From Raffaelea ambrosiae (taxonomy: Eukaryota > Ascomycota > Sordariomycetes > Ophiostomatales > Ophiostomataceae), in the NCBI GenBank assembly GCA_002778195.1, contig PCDI01000013.1, positions 639,021 through 703,020 on the forward strand: 64,000 nt of DNA, read 5' to 3'. The position numbers and the translations under genes were made by a program. This document shows positions 1 through 13,100 of this stretch, piece by piece; positions within the stretch are counted from its first letter, which is position 1, and the number at the start of each line of letters is the position of its first letter. The notes beneath the pieces were generated by a model, which worked only from the letters and a program-made list of their open reading frames with translations, had not been told where the DNA came from and did not search any database.

Positions 1-2226
1 ACCTCTCGCCCGCTGGTTATCGCGTATCTTTTGCTCCTCCGTCTGGACTGCCTCGCAAACCATCATCGTCCTCCCCTTCTGACTTTTCCTTTCTCCCTCC
101 TCCTCCGTCCTCCACCGACGCCCGCGCTCGAGCCGTGCTCTCCCCGTCGTCCTCGTCGTCCTCGCCCGTCTCATCGCCGTCGCCGCTTGTCCGCTCCGCG
201 CTGTCGCTGTCGCCCACCCCCCAGCCCGCGACACCCCACTCTGACTCGCTCACCGACGAAAACGTCGCAGACCCAAAGCACCCCAAGGCGCTCACCCACC
301 ACCTGCGCAGCCAGCCCACGACGCCTGCGTCGCCAGCGTCGCCCACGTCGCCCCCGCCCCTGCCTGCTGCCCTGCGCCCGCCCGTCGTCACCTCCCCGCT
401 GCCCCCGCTGCTGTCGACGCTGTCGCTGTCGCCTCCTTCCTTTGGCCGTTCGTCAGCATCGCCGGTCGTCTTTGCCACAGGCATCTTTGCCAGCAACGAT
501 AACAGCAACAACAACAGCAGCAGCAACAACACCTCCACCAACACCCCGGCCGCCGACCACAGCGCCCCGGTCGACGACGACTCCCGCTTCTTTGACAACG
601 ATACCATCTTCTCCATTGACGTCGACAACCAGCGTCCCGGCAGCAGACGCCGCAGCCAAGACCCCCATCAGCACCATCACTACCGACAGCAGCAGCAGCA
701 GCATCGACGCCCCGCAACCATCGCTGCGGCCGCCGCTGGTTTCGACCCCGACCTCGATCTCGACCTCGAACAAGACCAGAGCCACGACCAAAGCCACATC
801 CACGGCGAAGGCCCCTTCATCAACGTCGTCGCAGCCCCCTCCTCCGCGGCCGACGTCCACGACATTCACGACATCCACGACATCCACGACGTCCACGATC
901 CCTCAGCCCACAACACCTTCCAACACAGCAACAGCTTCCTCGATCCCGACGTCGACATGACGTCCGGCCACTCTTTCGAATCGGCCATGGGCCGCAAGGA
1001 CTCCTTTGTGAGCGCCGGCCCCAAGCCGATTTCGATGATCAACCCCAACCGCGACACCAGGGCTCGCCGCGAGAGTCTCGCCGGCAGTCTGATGGGAGGC
1101 GGCATGAGCTGGGGTGGTCTCTCCGTGAGCAGCTTCATCCGCGACGAGTAAGTTGATGCATTTCTTGTATTTTTCTTGGCTGTGGATGTCGTCCTGCATC
1201 ACCAGCAGAGCCTTTTCCTTTTTTTTTTGTGCTGTGCCCCCCTTTTGTCTCTATGGGCCCCCTCTCGTCTCTTTTCTTTCGAACCTGCTGCATCTCTCGA
1301 GGACAAGACAATCCTGTCTTCGTACCTTTCTTTCTCGTCTCCCTTCTTTCTGCTTGTCCTTTTCCCCGGTCTACGGGTATTCCTTCCTCGTCTCCCATCC
1401 AGGCGTGCCATCCCAAGGTTGCCGCGATTTGACACCCTCCCTATTCTGCACGTCCTTGCGCCCTTCGTGACGATGCATTGACTAGGCACTCGAGCGTGCA
1501 TTCTCACCGTCCCAACGCCCCGCTAGACCCTCCCCAATCCATATACCATCTACCTCTAGTCATTCCATTGTCTTCTGCTATGACCTCCTCCTGCTCTACT
1601 CCTCTTCCTTTTTCCCCATCATGGCATGCCTGGCCATCGATCCATCACTCTTCTCTGCATCATTATGGCCGAGACCAGGAGCTGAACAAATGCCTAACTG
1701 TTGTTTCCCATCTCCAGAATGCTCGGTGTCTCGATGGGCACGTCTCCCAACATCCCACACCAGTCGCCCTCTCTCCACTCGACCTCCTACCTCCCCAAGA
1801 TGGAGGCAAACTTTATGCGTGATTTCATGTGTTGCGACAGGGTCTGGCCAACCATGCACGATTTGCTTCAGCACTATGAGGAGAGCCATACTCGCCAAAC
1901 CCCATCGTCGTCCCGCCATATGGGTGGTGCATCCCTAGTTATGTCCGGCGCAAACCCGCGCGGCACAGGCAGTCAGCTTCAGAACTCCGCATCAGCACTG
2001 GTCACTGGTGGTCAGTCCGGTCTGCAGGCCCTGCAGCAAGCCGGTCAGCTTGGTCAGCCAGGCCGGCCAGGCACCGGCATCAGCACGCCTGGCTCAAACG
2101 GGGCCGGTCTAGGTCTGGGGCTGGGGCTGGGTCTGCAGCAGCTTCGTCAGCAGCAGCAGCAGCCCCTTCAACAGCTGTCCATCCAGCAGCAGGTGTCGCA
2201 GCAACAGCAACAGCAGCAACAGCAAA

Positions 2227-2262
<36 letters not shown>

Positions 2263-3459
2263 CCACTCCCATTGCGCCTAAGCAGCAGCTCTCCCAAATG
2301 AACGACGAGATGGATGCTGTTGCCGACATGGAGATGGACGATGCTCTGGGACCCATGGATCTTGAGGAAGACCAGCGCACCATCCAACAAACTCGCCAGC
2401 TCTTTGGCCAGCAGCGCCCACAGCTGAATCTGAACAACACCGGCCTCGCCCACCAAGGCCTCCGTACTTCCACCCCCACCACCCCTGCAGCTGCCAACTT
2501 TGGCTTTGCCAACAACCCGACAGTTTCCTCCGTCAACACCCCCACCCTGGGCACTCCTCAGGGCTTCCCTCCGCGGCCCCAATTCTCTCAGGAGTCTTCC
2601 CCCGACGTGATGGATGAGGATGAGGTGCCTGGCATGCCCATGAAGATGAATCTGGGCAGCATGAACCTGAATGGTAACAACTTTGGCATGGGCTTTGCCA
2701 ACAACATTGGTGGGATCGATTTTAGCTGCATAAACGATCCAGCGAAGAGCCTGTACAGCCCCAACGGCACCGCGCCGCCGCAGCTTAGCCAGCAGCAGGC
2801 GCTCGCCCAGCAGCTGGCTCAGTTCAATCTCGACCAGTCTCAGTTCCCGCCAGGCACCGACACCGCTGCTCTTCTGCAGCAGATGAGCGCTGCCTTCCTC
2901 CTGCCCGAAGAGCCCAAGCCGTACCGGTGTCCAGTCATCGGCTGTGAAAAGGCATACAAGAACCAGAACGGCCTCAAGTACGTCTCCTCCCACTCTTGGA
3001 ATCACCCTCTCTATCCGCACCCCTTGAGCAATTCCTAACTTCATTTCTCTGTCCAGGTACCACAAGGCACATGGCCACGCCACACAACAGCTCCACGAGA
3101 ACGGCGATGGTACATTTTCCATTGTCAACCCAGAGACGTCCGCCCCATACCCGGGTACAATGGGCATGGAGAAGGAGAAGCCGTTCAAGTGCGAAATCTG
3201 CGGCAAGCGGTACAAGAATCTCAACGGTCTCAAATATGTCAGTATTCTCGTCGCGTTTGTCGCATGTTGTATATGCTAATTACATGCCTAACACACGGAA
3301 TAGCACAAGCAACATTCACCGGCTTGTGACCCCGAGCTCCTAGCCCAGCAACAGAACCTCCTCTCGACCATGGCAGCAACACTCGGCCAGAACCCGATGG
3401 CCCTCAACCTGGGCGGCATGTCCACCCTTCCAAACATCGGCGAGGAGACGATGCAATAG
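1..3459 (+). CDS. SFP1: Sfp1-like C2H2 zinc-finger transcription factor (5' partial)
   Basis: Probable nuclear regulator of growth and ribosome-related genes, by membership of the Sfp1 family. I read four exons: <1-1147, 1718-2977, 3057-3237 and 3304-3459, all with GT-AG introns (570, 79 and 66 bp). The frame is open to base 3, so the true start lies upstream; 913 residues are visible. The first junction joins a segment ending SSFIRDE to MLGVSMGTSP, as in Sfp1 proteins, where it leads into the conserved block SYLPKMEANFM and the finger-like CCDRVWPTMHDLLQHYEESH. Two classical C2H2 fingers follow at the C-terminus: YRCPVIGCEKAYKNQNGLKYH (split by intron 2) and FKCEICGKRYKNLNGLKYH (split by intron 3). 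The N-terminal region is Ser/Pro-rich and the middle is Gln-rich with an acidic patch (DEMDAVADMEMDDALG). The family call is secure; target genes are not visible here. Confidence 0.9.
1148..1717 (+). other. SFP1: Long first visible intron of the SFP1-like gene
   Basis: The donor is GTAAGT at 1148 and the acceptor is CATCTCCAG ending at 1717. At 570 bp it is roughly five times longer than the other introns in this window. It is pyrimidine-rich, with T runs at about 1218-1230, and holds no convincing ORF. An internal promoter or alternative first exon is possible but nothing in the sequence proves it. Confidence 0.75.
2134..2262 (+). repeat. CAG/CAA polyglutamine tract
   Basis: Imperfect CAG/CAA repeats inside exon 2 of the SFP1-like gene encode two Gln-rich blocks, the second about 11 Gln long. 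They are in frame and likely vary in length between strains. Confidence 0.9.
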
Positions 3460-5744
3460 TAGCAGCGGTTGCTCCTACAAGCTTCTACTACCACTATTTG
3501 CGTCTTCTACCTGGGAGCTATCGTCAGAGTTGGATGTAGCCGAGCTATACCCCCGTTCCTTTTATTGTTTGTTTATTATCATATACCCCGTTTTCTGTCT
3601 TAACTGGACAAATACACCGTGGCTTTTGGGAGGCAGGCTGGATGTGGGCTTTTGCAAGGCCCTCCTGCCCCTCTTGTGCTCGCCGGCGCTCTGTTGCTTC
3701 TCGAGACCAAAACTCTGAGGGCAGATTTCCAAGAGTAGACCAGGTTCGTTGCTTCCACACGTTCTCCTCTGTGAGGCACAGGAAGTTTTAGAGCATTGAA
3801 TTTTTTTTTCTGGTTTTTTTTGTCCTTGAATTTTATTCGTTTCCTTGTCTTGTTTTGTTTTTCGGCTCGATGCCCCCGTCCACCCTAAATATTTTACATT
3901 TGCACGGCTATGTTCTTTTCTCTTAGAATACAATCATGATCCGTAACCTATGGGGGGGGTGGGTTATGTATATAGATTAGGATACGTTGTGGCACTGGCT
4001 TAGGCTGGGGGCTGCACATACTCCTTTCCTTGCTTTTCTGTCTTGTCTTTTTTTTCCTCTCTTTCCCCCCTTTATTATCGGGGTACTAAAAAAGCAGGTG
4101 GTCACTACGCTCTTCTCCGTCAGTTTTCGCTTTGTTTTGTTTCCTTTTTTTGATAACGGCATACAGGGGAAAGGGGAGATGGCGTCTGTTCATATCTGTT
4201 TGGCATTTCCTATGTCTTGTATTTCTTACACTCGCGCAAATGGAAGGTGATACAGGAAGATACAGGTTACAACAAAAAGGAAGGCTCTTTTTTCGAAAAT
4301 ACAATGGCTTGTTTACGAGGCGCGGGCAGAGACACAAAAAAAGGGAAGTGGGCAAAGAAAACAAACCAAAAAAGTACGACAATCGGGAAGAAGGAATGAG
4401 GATGCTCGAAAAGACAACCATGGGAGAGGAGGTGTGTGTGCCGTTTGCTAAAGATTGCATGCTTCTTTTTCTTGAATTCTCTTTTATTCGTGTTGTGATT
4501 TTTTCTTCGAAGAATAGGGCCCCTGGAAAAGTTTTGCTATTTGCTCTTTTTGCTCTTTTTGTTTGCTCCTTTTGCTTTTTTTGCTTTTCGACTTATCTTG
4601 GTCCTTTCTTTGTGACTTTCCACTCTCTGTTGATCTCTGATCGTCCGTGACCTTCTATTTGCATGCCTCTCCTTCTTACTAGAGATACGGAAGAGGCAAT
4701 GATAAGATTTCCAGTCGTTGATTTCAGGGACAAGAATGTCAATGCGTACAGTACCCCAACTTACTAGACCCATACCAGGACTGGACACAATGTTGGCTGT
4801 TGTACTTGAACCCCCCCAATATTTAGAGTTTCCCTCCGCTTCTCCCTTGATTTGTGTCAAGGGAGTGTTGGTTGTCGGGATTGCCTCTCAGCCTTGCCTA
4901 GTTGTAAGTCACGAGACTATGCTCGAATCACAACCCTCAAGGGATCCCTTTCTTAATCAAGGCATGCCTCGCATGACTTCGAGTGAGGCAAACAAAACAA
5001 AAAGTGAGACACCAGAACGAGATGGTTGTCCATTCCTGGGGTGGCTAAAACAATGCACGAATTCGGAATCTCCCAGTGTGATGGGCAGAACAAAAGAGAA
5101 AGGGGACAAGATGGCAATGTCTTACTTTTCCTTGTGGCAGTTTCACCTAATTCAACTCTCGCGCTATTTCTTCGGCCCATGTCCACGGCCGTCTGTCACG
5201 TCTCGATCTGATGATGATAAGAAGGAAGGGGAAGGGGGAGACGATCTCCTCACCTGCTCCTCATTCCACCCCTTTACAATGAACTGCTTTTTTTTTTTTC
5301 AGGAAGGCAATCCGAGCAGAAAAAAAGGTGGTGGGGTGTGGGAGAGAGTGTGTGCCATGTGGTGTGTGGCATCCAACCCAATCTGGAGACTGGGGTTTTT
5401 TCTGGATCCCATGACCTGTGTTCTGCTTTTCTGTTTGGTTGTTTCTCTTCCTGTTTATCAGCCAGTTCCCCGACCCCACGCCGGGGAGCCTGTTCCCTCT
5501 CTTCTTTCTTGATTTCATGTGTGTGTCTGGGCTGGATCCTTATCGTGCTGATCTTTTTTTTTTGGTTTTTGTTTTTTCCAAACGGGATTCCTGTTATGGC
5601 CCGTCCGGCCCGGTTATGTGAAAAGTGGTTGCGTGAGTCTTAGGTGTGTGCCCCCATACATGTGGTCTTGTTGGACACATGAAAAAGTACCAACCTCATC
5701 CCGGTGTATATCGTGATCTGTAACAACCTTCCGAATGCCCCGGT
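3460..5744. other. Intergenic, no gene recognised
   Basis: 3' flank of the SFP1-like gene followed by T-rich and A-rich low-complexity DNA, for example a run of TTTGCTCTTTTTGC-type units at about 4538-4590. Short ORFs up to 264 codons have no recognisable domain and lie in skewed-composition sequence. I see no RNA gene. Confidence 0.6.
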
Positions 5745-6970
5745 TCACATCCAGTCCATATGAAACTGAACCGCTTTTGACGACGGCACCACCAGCTTCG
5801 GCCGGCTGCAGTTGTTCTTTGGTTTCACGATCCCGATCCCGTAGCACGGCACCCGTAACCTCGTGTTCCTGTGGTCCGCCCGACCGCCCCAGTCCCACCA
5901 CCCGTGCAGCCACCCGCCCGACGCACTCGCGTGGAAAGTCCGCGTCCAGGCCTCGCCCGGGTGCAGACAGACAAACTGCCGTCCCCCTCCCGGTGGGGTC
6001 GGCCGCCACGTGGAGGTACTGGTCCGGACGCAGTAGTCCTCGTCCTCTTTGACGCGCCACCTTCTCATTCGGCCCCTGCTCCGTGCCGCGCTTTCGCCGG
6101 TACGCCCGATACCCGTAGTCTATGTCACTGGTGCAGACGATAAACGGCAGGATGCCGAAGGCCATTTCGTAGACGAGCCGACCGATCATCAAGTATCTTT
6201 GGGTCCCACGGGGGCTTTCTCGGCAGAGAACATCATGGACAGTTTGGGGGCACCTGTTCTAGAGAGAGAGAGAGAGAGTCTTGGATATGGAGAAGGAATC
6301 CCGGGACGTTGTCACCCAAGGCCGGGGGAGCCCGCTTCCGACTCAGAACGGCGTAGGGCGGCCGCTGTCTAGGGGACCTTTGTATCAAGTGCAGAGAGAT
6401 GTGGGAGCCCGGCAGATAGAGGCCGAAGAGCTACTCCACATGCTTGCCGTACTCTTTTTGTGCTATCGTCACTGGTGCTTCCCCGGTCCCAGGCGACCAT
6501 CTCGCATGCGTCTCGTCCATGGAGCCATGTGTCTGGGAGTGCGGCAGCAGGGTAGCCATCAGGCGGACTTGGCCGCCATAGGGTCCGAGTTCCCACGGGA
6601 CCGAGTGCCATTCAGAGTCTATGTCTCCTTGTCTGCGAAGTGCCGGAACAAGAGGAACCTAAACGGGCCAAAGGCGTCCTTGGGCGGGTTCCACTAGACG
6701 AAGCAGGCAGGATCGGTCTATAGCATCGAGGCGGCGAAGGACCACGAAAACACTGGCTGTCTTTTCGGCGAAGAGCTTGGGGGCCTCTCCCAGTACGAAC
6801 TGCAAGTGGGGGCAACTGGTAGGGCAAGGTTGAGAGTCAGCCTTGTCTGTTTGCACCCCCTCCCCTCCTTAACGCCCCAGCCTTGTCCATAGTATTGCAA
6901 CAGGCAAAACCTGCAGTGAGTCGCCCTTGGCAACCCGATAGAAAGGCGTCACTAGCTTGACAATATCCAT
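5745..6970 (-). pseudogene. Decayed protein-coding remnant, family not recognised
   Basis: From ATG at 6970 the minus strand reads like protein (MDIVKLVTPFYRVAKGDS, later FAEKTASVFVVLRRLDAIDR and RDIDSEWHSVPWELGPYGG) in one constant frame for about 540 bp. That frame is broken by stops at 6869-6871, 6659-6661 and 6431-6433. Protein-like sequence continues in other frames: AFGILPFIVCTSDIDYGYRA near 6165, then FVCLHPGEAWTRTFHAS to VPSSKAVQFHMDW, ending at 5745. Introns could explain some breaks, but no good GT/AG pairs flank the stops, and at least two frame changes are needed. I infer a dead or dying gene. I do not recognise the family; the wording vaguely recalls uncharacterised fungal proteins, not a transposase. 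The limits are approximate. Confidence 0.5.
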
Positions 6971-9530
6971 TGGGGGGGTTCTGGACAGAGATCGGAGGAG
7001 ACAGTTGACAGAGCCTCAATTGCATAATTGTTGTTCACAAACGATTATTGAATGGATGATATCAAGCAAACGGATGTGCTTGTGTGATATTACCATTGCA
7101 TACACGAGTAACGATACCACACGACAGACTTGGCCCAAGCCGAGGTAGGGACTGGACAGACGTGTCAGTTTGTGCTGTATAAGTACTCGTAAAGAAAGCT
7201 TTTGACTGCGTCGTACAAAGGAAGAACCGTTGGCTGTTTGTTCGTCGAAGGAGCTCGTATTTCACAACCACTCCCTCTTTTCTCGTCGCAGCAGGAGAAC
7301 AAAGGATTCCTATCTAAGCATTGGCCACGAGTAGCTCAATTCCAGCCGACCCGGGAACAGGAGCCATAGCCTCGGGCAAGGAGCCATAGCAAGGTTCAAA
7401 GGAGCAGTTTTTCTTGGCATCTAGGCAGGCAGGCAGCAAACACCCTCTTTCAGACACAACGAAACAGGGAATAGCATCTCCCTTTACTCTCTCTGGCATA
7501 AGTGAGCCGGCCACATGGAAAAGCAAAACAAAAGGGCGGCACGTGGAAGCGGCTCGTCGCATTAAGAGACCGCTTTGCCTTGGGTGCGTCAATGCCTTGC
7601 CCTGTCCCTCGTTTGAGCAGCTGTACTGAAAACCGAAATAACAATGCTGGAGACAATATGATAAAGCCCCGGAATAATACTGAGATAACACGAAATCAAT
7701 GCAGCATTAACACCGGCGAATAATGCTGAAGATCACCCCCGTCCCCATGCGCAAGCTTTCACTCCCAGGACCGGCTGAAGCACGACACGAGGGGCGGGAG
7801 AAGCACGAAAGGTGGCCCACGCGGGCAATGTCGTTCAACCTGGGAGCCACACACAACTCTCACGACTCTGCTCAACGCACACAACCCACTCTCATGTCAC
7901 CAGAGCTTGTCGGCAGCCACAACCGGCTCGCTGCTTTGCTGACGCGATGCCCCTTGTCCTGGACTGTCTGTTTTGTCTTGTTCTGGCCACCTTGTCCGGT
8001 AGTTGAGGTACGAGCCAATCTGCTACGAGATCATAAAGGGCACTTTGCCTTTTCTCATGCCTCCTTGTCTTCTCACCACATCCGCTACAACCGCTGCTTT
8101 CACCCCTTGCGCCTCCCCTCCCCTCTTGTCAACCGAGATTGTACGCGGAGTTTCCATGGGCTGATCTTCTTCATGGCCTGACACTTCACTAGGGAAAAAG
8201 AAAGACACAAAACGCACGAAGCCGAAAAAGAGCCCTATGGCCAAATTCTACCAGGGGCGTATCTGGTGGTTCACGAAGGTGGGGTGTGAATACCGCCCTT
8301 TTGCACATCCTGTAAAAAAAGACACACAAACCACAAAAAAAACAAAAAAAAACAATCCTTGTACAGTCTGCATGCATGCAGCATTGCCCTGCCAAAGGCA
8401 AAAGTCTAATGAGAGAAAAGAATCCCATGCCGAAAGCCGGAGCACCGGCCGTTGGGGCGAACCGTTGGCAACAAAAGAAAGCATAATTGAGAGACTCAGC
8501 CCCAGTTTAAAAAAAAAAGGTCTGACAGGTGACCGAATAATCATCATACACAACTGGGAGGAAAAAAAATTAAGGGAGAAGGCGACATGAACCAAAAAAA
8601 GAAATAAAGGAACTACCAGTGGCCAACACCTGTTATACGACCTCAACTTACCATTTAGGCGTAGTTAGTTCCTTTTGTTCTTCTTTCTTCTTCTTTCTCT
8701 TTTCGTGGCCCAACTTCTTCGGGTCCTTGCAGGGGAGGCAAATAATAAAAGGAGCAGTGGCCACACAAGCACCACCACCACCAACAACGAAAAAAAGAAA
8801 TACTGACGTAGTTGGCTTTCCCGGAGGGTGGTGAAATGGCGTCGCGGTTTACGGTGTATGCCGTGTATGGAAAATTGGGCAACTGAGCGGTCACGCACGC
8901 ACGCACACGCCACAAACGCACAAACGCACGCACGCAAGGGGCAATATCAAAGAAGACAGAGTTGACATGGACAGGGGAGTGGACGGGACAGAAAGATTAG
9001 GCAAAACTCCAGATAGGCGACTACTATGCAAGCTGTTCAGTCCCCAAATGCTGGGGGACTGCCAGTGACAAGCACCAGGCGGGGGCAGCGGCGGGCACGC
9101 AATAAGCAGACGAGAGCATGCCGGGAAACGATTTGAGAAGACATATAACTAGTTACACAGCACAGAAGATACCAACTACAGACCAGACACGAACTACTAT
9201 GTAGACACCAAAACCGAAGGACATGCAGACCAAAGACACACAAAAGACCGAGATGCAACACACCTCTCGGCACGCACCACTAAAGAGAGGCGACCAGAAA
9301 GCCTATCAGATGTCCTGCCGAAGAGCAAAAAAAAAGTTGAAGAGGCTGATCCCATCATCGAGATGGGCGGCCACATCAACTCACGGCATACTAGCGATGT
9401 GCTAACTATACCATGCCCACACATACTAACTACTATGTACGCATATGCATTTCCACCCCTCCTTTCCCACTTTGGCCCCTCCATCGTCCACGAGATAGAC
9501 GGCGAGGCGGTGTACGATGCTACGATGTAT

Positions 9531-9538
9531 GCTGTGTG

Positions 9539-9570
<32 letters not shown>

Positions 9571-9572
9571 TG
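9531..9572. repeat. (TG)n/(TGCG)n microsatellite
   Basis: A TG run passing directly into TGCG units, seen directly. It produces spurious Val-Cys / His-Thr ORFs on the two strands. Confidence 0.95.
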
Positions 9573-9710
9573 GATGCATGTCTTGAACAGTACATGATCC
9601 CCCTCCAAGCCTCTTTCTTTTTGGTCCGGAACCTACGGCCAGTCCAAGGGCGAACCAAGAGAGACAAGAGAAGAAAGAGGCTGTTCTCGGTGGGGTAGAT
9701 GTGTGCTATG

Positions 9711-9780
9711 GTATGTGTGTGTGTGTGTGCGTGTGTGTGCGTGTGTGTGCGTGTGTGTGCGTGTGTGTGCACGCGCGTGT
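9711..9780. repeat. 10-bp period GTGTGTGTGC tandem repeat
   Basis: Five perfect head-to-tail copies of GTGTGTGTGC at 9721-9770 flanked by further GT/CG dinucleotides. An alternating purine-pyrimidine tract of this kind can adopt Z-form DNA. Confidence 0.95.
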
Positions 9781-10151
9781 ATACATAGTATTCATACATA
9801 ATATGCAGAAGGGCAGTTCTTGCGTGTTGTACGATAGACACATCCAGTAGGTGTAGCCTTCTCTGCATTGTCCGGGCGTTGTCCATTCATACTATGAGCA
9901 TATATTCCATAGTACATAGTAGTTAGTTAGTGTGTTTGTGTGTGTGCCATCGGAAGGATGGTGGGGTAAGAAACCAAGGCCATCGCCATATGGCATCATG
10001 CGCCCCTCTCTCCCACGCGCTTGACCACCCCCTTTCCTCTCGTCTCTCGCGCTTTCCCATGTGGGATGCCTCTTTTTGACAGAAAGCCTAGAGCTGGGCA
10101 AGGCCGCAGGAGAGAGAGCAAGACACATACACATACGAGTACGCAGTACTT

Positions 10152-10194
<43 letters not shown>
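10152..10194. repeat. (CA)n microsatellite
   Basis: An uninterrupted CA run of about 21 units, in the opposite orientation to the TG arrays 400-600 bp upstream. Confidence 0.95.
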
Positions 10195-10198
<4 letters not shown>

Positions 10199-13100
10199 TA
10201 AAATGGTGGTGTGGAGACTGTAAGGCCAAGGTGAAGTGAAGAGCGAGAAGCAGGTTGAGAAGGAGCAGGAAGAAGCGAAGCCATTGGTGGGGTTATCTAC
10301 TACTATGTATGCCTGAGCACCTGTGCGGTGGTGAGCCTGCCAGAGGGCGTCCAGGCAGAAGGGCGCAAGATGCGCAAGATGCGATGCGGAATCAGGACAC
10401 AAAGTGCGAGGAAGGGGGGGGGGTGGTCAGAAAGAGAGAAAGAAGGCTTGGGAGAGAATGAGTCGTGTCGGATCTTGCCAGGTCTTGTCGGGCTTTGGCC
10501 GTACTACTATGTACGAGTATGTGCGGGTACATCAGCATCTTTGCCCGGATAGCTTGGGAGTTGGAAGCCAGTAGCTTGATGGCTTGGATGGTCACGGGCG
10601 TCTCTTGGGGCTTGGGCTGATGTCTGAGAAAGGGCGAAGTGGCAGATGCTAATACAAATATACCATAGCAGGAAATGAGGACTTTCCTTCTTCTCAAGAT
10701 ACCTCTGGCCGATGTACCTACATAGTCGAATGCGACACTGCTCCCTCGACGACGGGGAAATTTGAACCAAGGAGATTTCCATCTCGGCCGTCCCATCGCA
10801 ATCACATGGGGATATGAGTACCCGTAGTGGTAGTCCGCGTAGCAATATACAACGCGACTACGTAGTGGAAGATGCTACCAGACTCGTCGTTAGTACGAAC
10901 TAGTACTCGCCACAAGCCCTTTCCCTGTGGTCGGATCGTCGTCGACGGCATATGAGAGCCCAATGCACCCGACCGGTGTTTTCTGACGATCTCCGTTGTA
11001 TGCTTGTCAGATTGGTTTACGGTAGCATACAGGAAAAAAAACTGTAAAATAGAAGAGGAAAAAAGAAGAAAAGGAAAAACCAAAAAAATGACTGCTCGGC
11101 CTGCAACTGAAACACGGTGAAAGCATCTCACCCTGTACATGTACGGTGAAAGACGCCTTGCAAGATCATGGAAACACGTTCCACGTTTTGCTTAAATGGA
11201 AGAGCCCCAGAGTGCAAGATACGGTCCAGGACGCCAGGGGTGAAATACTACTCGTATATAGAAGCAAGACCAACAGTGGGGGAAAAGGATGGAAACAGCT
11301 TGTCAGGTGGCTGGGACTGTAAATCTCTTTACAAAATGGAAAAAGAGACTAACTAACCACTACACAAGAGATGCGCGTGTGTCTTGCATGATGTGCGACG
11401 AAAAAAAAGGACAAGAACGGCACGGGGTAACTACCATGTAGAGTATTCCCCCATCGCATCAGCGTTTTGAATTTGGAGGGGCAAAAGACATGCCATGCCA
11501 TGGCTGGCATGGATTGCCCCCCCCCCTTCTCTTCACCAACTTTCTTTCTGTTTGAGGTCCTTTTGAGCTGGGTTCTGTGGTTGGGCTTGCCGGGTTGGTT
11601 GGCTACCTGGCCTGGCCGGCCCGGCTTCTTGTCCTGGTCTACGACGTATTCCATGCGGGAGCGCGGCGGCCATTTCACAGGAACCATGGGCGAGGGTCTT
11701 TTTTCTTCTTATTGTTTTACTTTTTTCATCTTGTAATTTTTACTCTATGTATCTTTGTGCGCTGTTGGTCGCCGCACATGTACGATGTATGCATTCGCGC
11801 ATTGTGTTACTATGTATATCTCACCAGGGCGTTACCAAACAATCGCGCAAATCCAAGCAGAGTCCGTACTGCTCTCGGATTGGTGCAGGAGAGCCGTGAG
11901 CTTTGGTATGAAAGGAGGGCCAGCTGGCACAAAGGAAGGGCAGGGGTGGGTGCGTATGAGTCGTGAATGGTATTGACGTTTCTACATAGTACGTGCCCGT
12001 CCGAAAAAAGTAGATTGTCGCGACGGCGTTTCCCGCCTCCTTCGCTCCGTCCAAGGCAAGAAGGGGGGGCTTTCCTGCACGCAGGGCATGGTTGAGTGGC
12101 CGGGTCAGAGGTCAGACATGCCCGACGGGAATGAGGCCGCTTTTGCCCTGTCAAGACGGATGGGCCACTTGGACCGCCGGAAGTGTGTGTTCTGCCAAGC
12201 TCGTAGCGAGGGAGGAGAGGGGGTGGAAAGGAGGAAGAATGAGAAGGAAAAAAATAAAAAAGGGAACGACCAGTAAAACAGTAAAACAGCTTTAAACAGG
12301 AAACCAAATTTGGGCGGCAAGGCAAAAAAAAAAAAACGGTTGGAGAGGGATGAACGGGCCCAAAACCAACAGTCCAAAAACCGATGCACATCAGCACACC
12401 GCTCTGGCCCTTGTTTGGCTATCGTGGACCGTCTTACATACAAAGTAGTAGAAAGCTGTTCCTGTTCTGCGCGTGGGTGGCAAGGGCAGCGTCAGATGAT
12501 GACAGCCGCCAGGGAGAGCACATGTGTGGGCAATGCGATAGGGAGAGAACGAGAGAGAGCCACGGCACATGCATATTACTTTGTACACGGTGGTTAGTAG
12601 AGAGGCCATGGAGAGACATGGCGAGACACGGAAAGAAGAGAAAGAAAGACAGAGACAAATTAGAGCCAGACAGGGAAGTTTACCATAGCGAGTACACCAG
12701 GTGAGACAGGTCACAGCCAATTTCGTGTCGGGTCTGTTTTTTTTCTTCTTCTTCTTCTCCAAATTGGTGGCGACTTGTTCACCGTTTTCGCATTGCATCG
12801 GGTTTGTTCCTGGGCCTGTCTCGTTTTCTTCACACACACGAATACGTCCCGCTCTCGACTGTTCTACGAGTACTCGTATAGGGACGAACCAAAAAATAAA
12901 AAACCTTTTGCAGACTTTTACAGGTTTGACGTGAAGAAGGGAACGGAGCTCTCCTAAAAAAAACTTCGACTTTTGATATGCCCACAATTGTCTTTATTTT
13001 GTTCACTACTTTAATTGCAGTGGATCGCGACACTAGCGTCGCGGGACGATAATTTTATTGGCGAGTGGACACCTCCCGTTGCGACAGGGAGCTCCCTGTC

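Noticed and set aside
7314..7691. 125-codon minus-strand frame near the decayed gene
   Set aside because: No continuity with the remnant at 5745-6970 and no recognisable domain; probably chance.
9197..9886. 229-codon minus-strand frame with His-Thr repeats
   Set aside because: Its body is a translation of the TG microsatellites; the flanks show no protein-like pattern.
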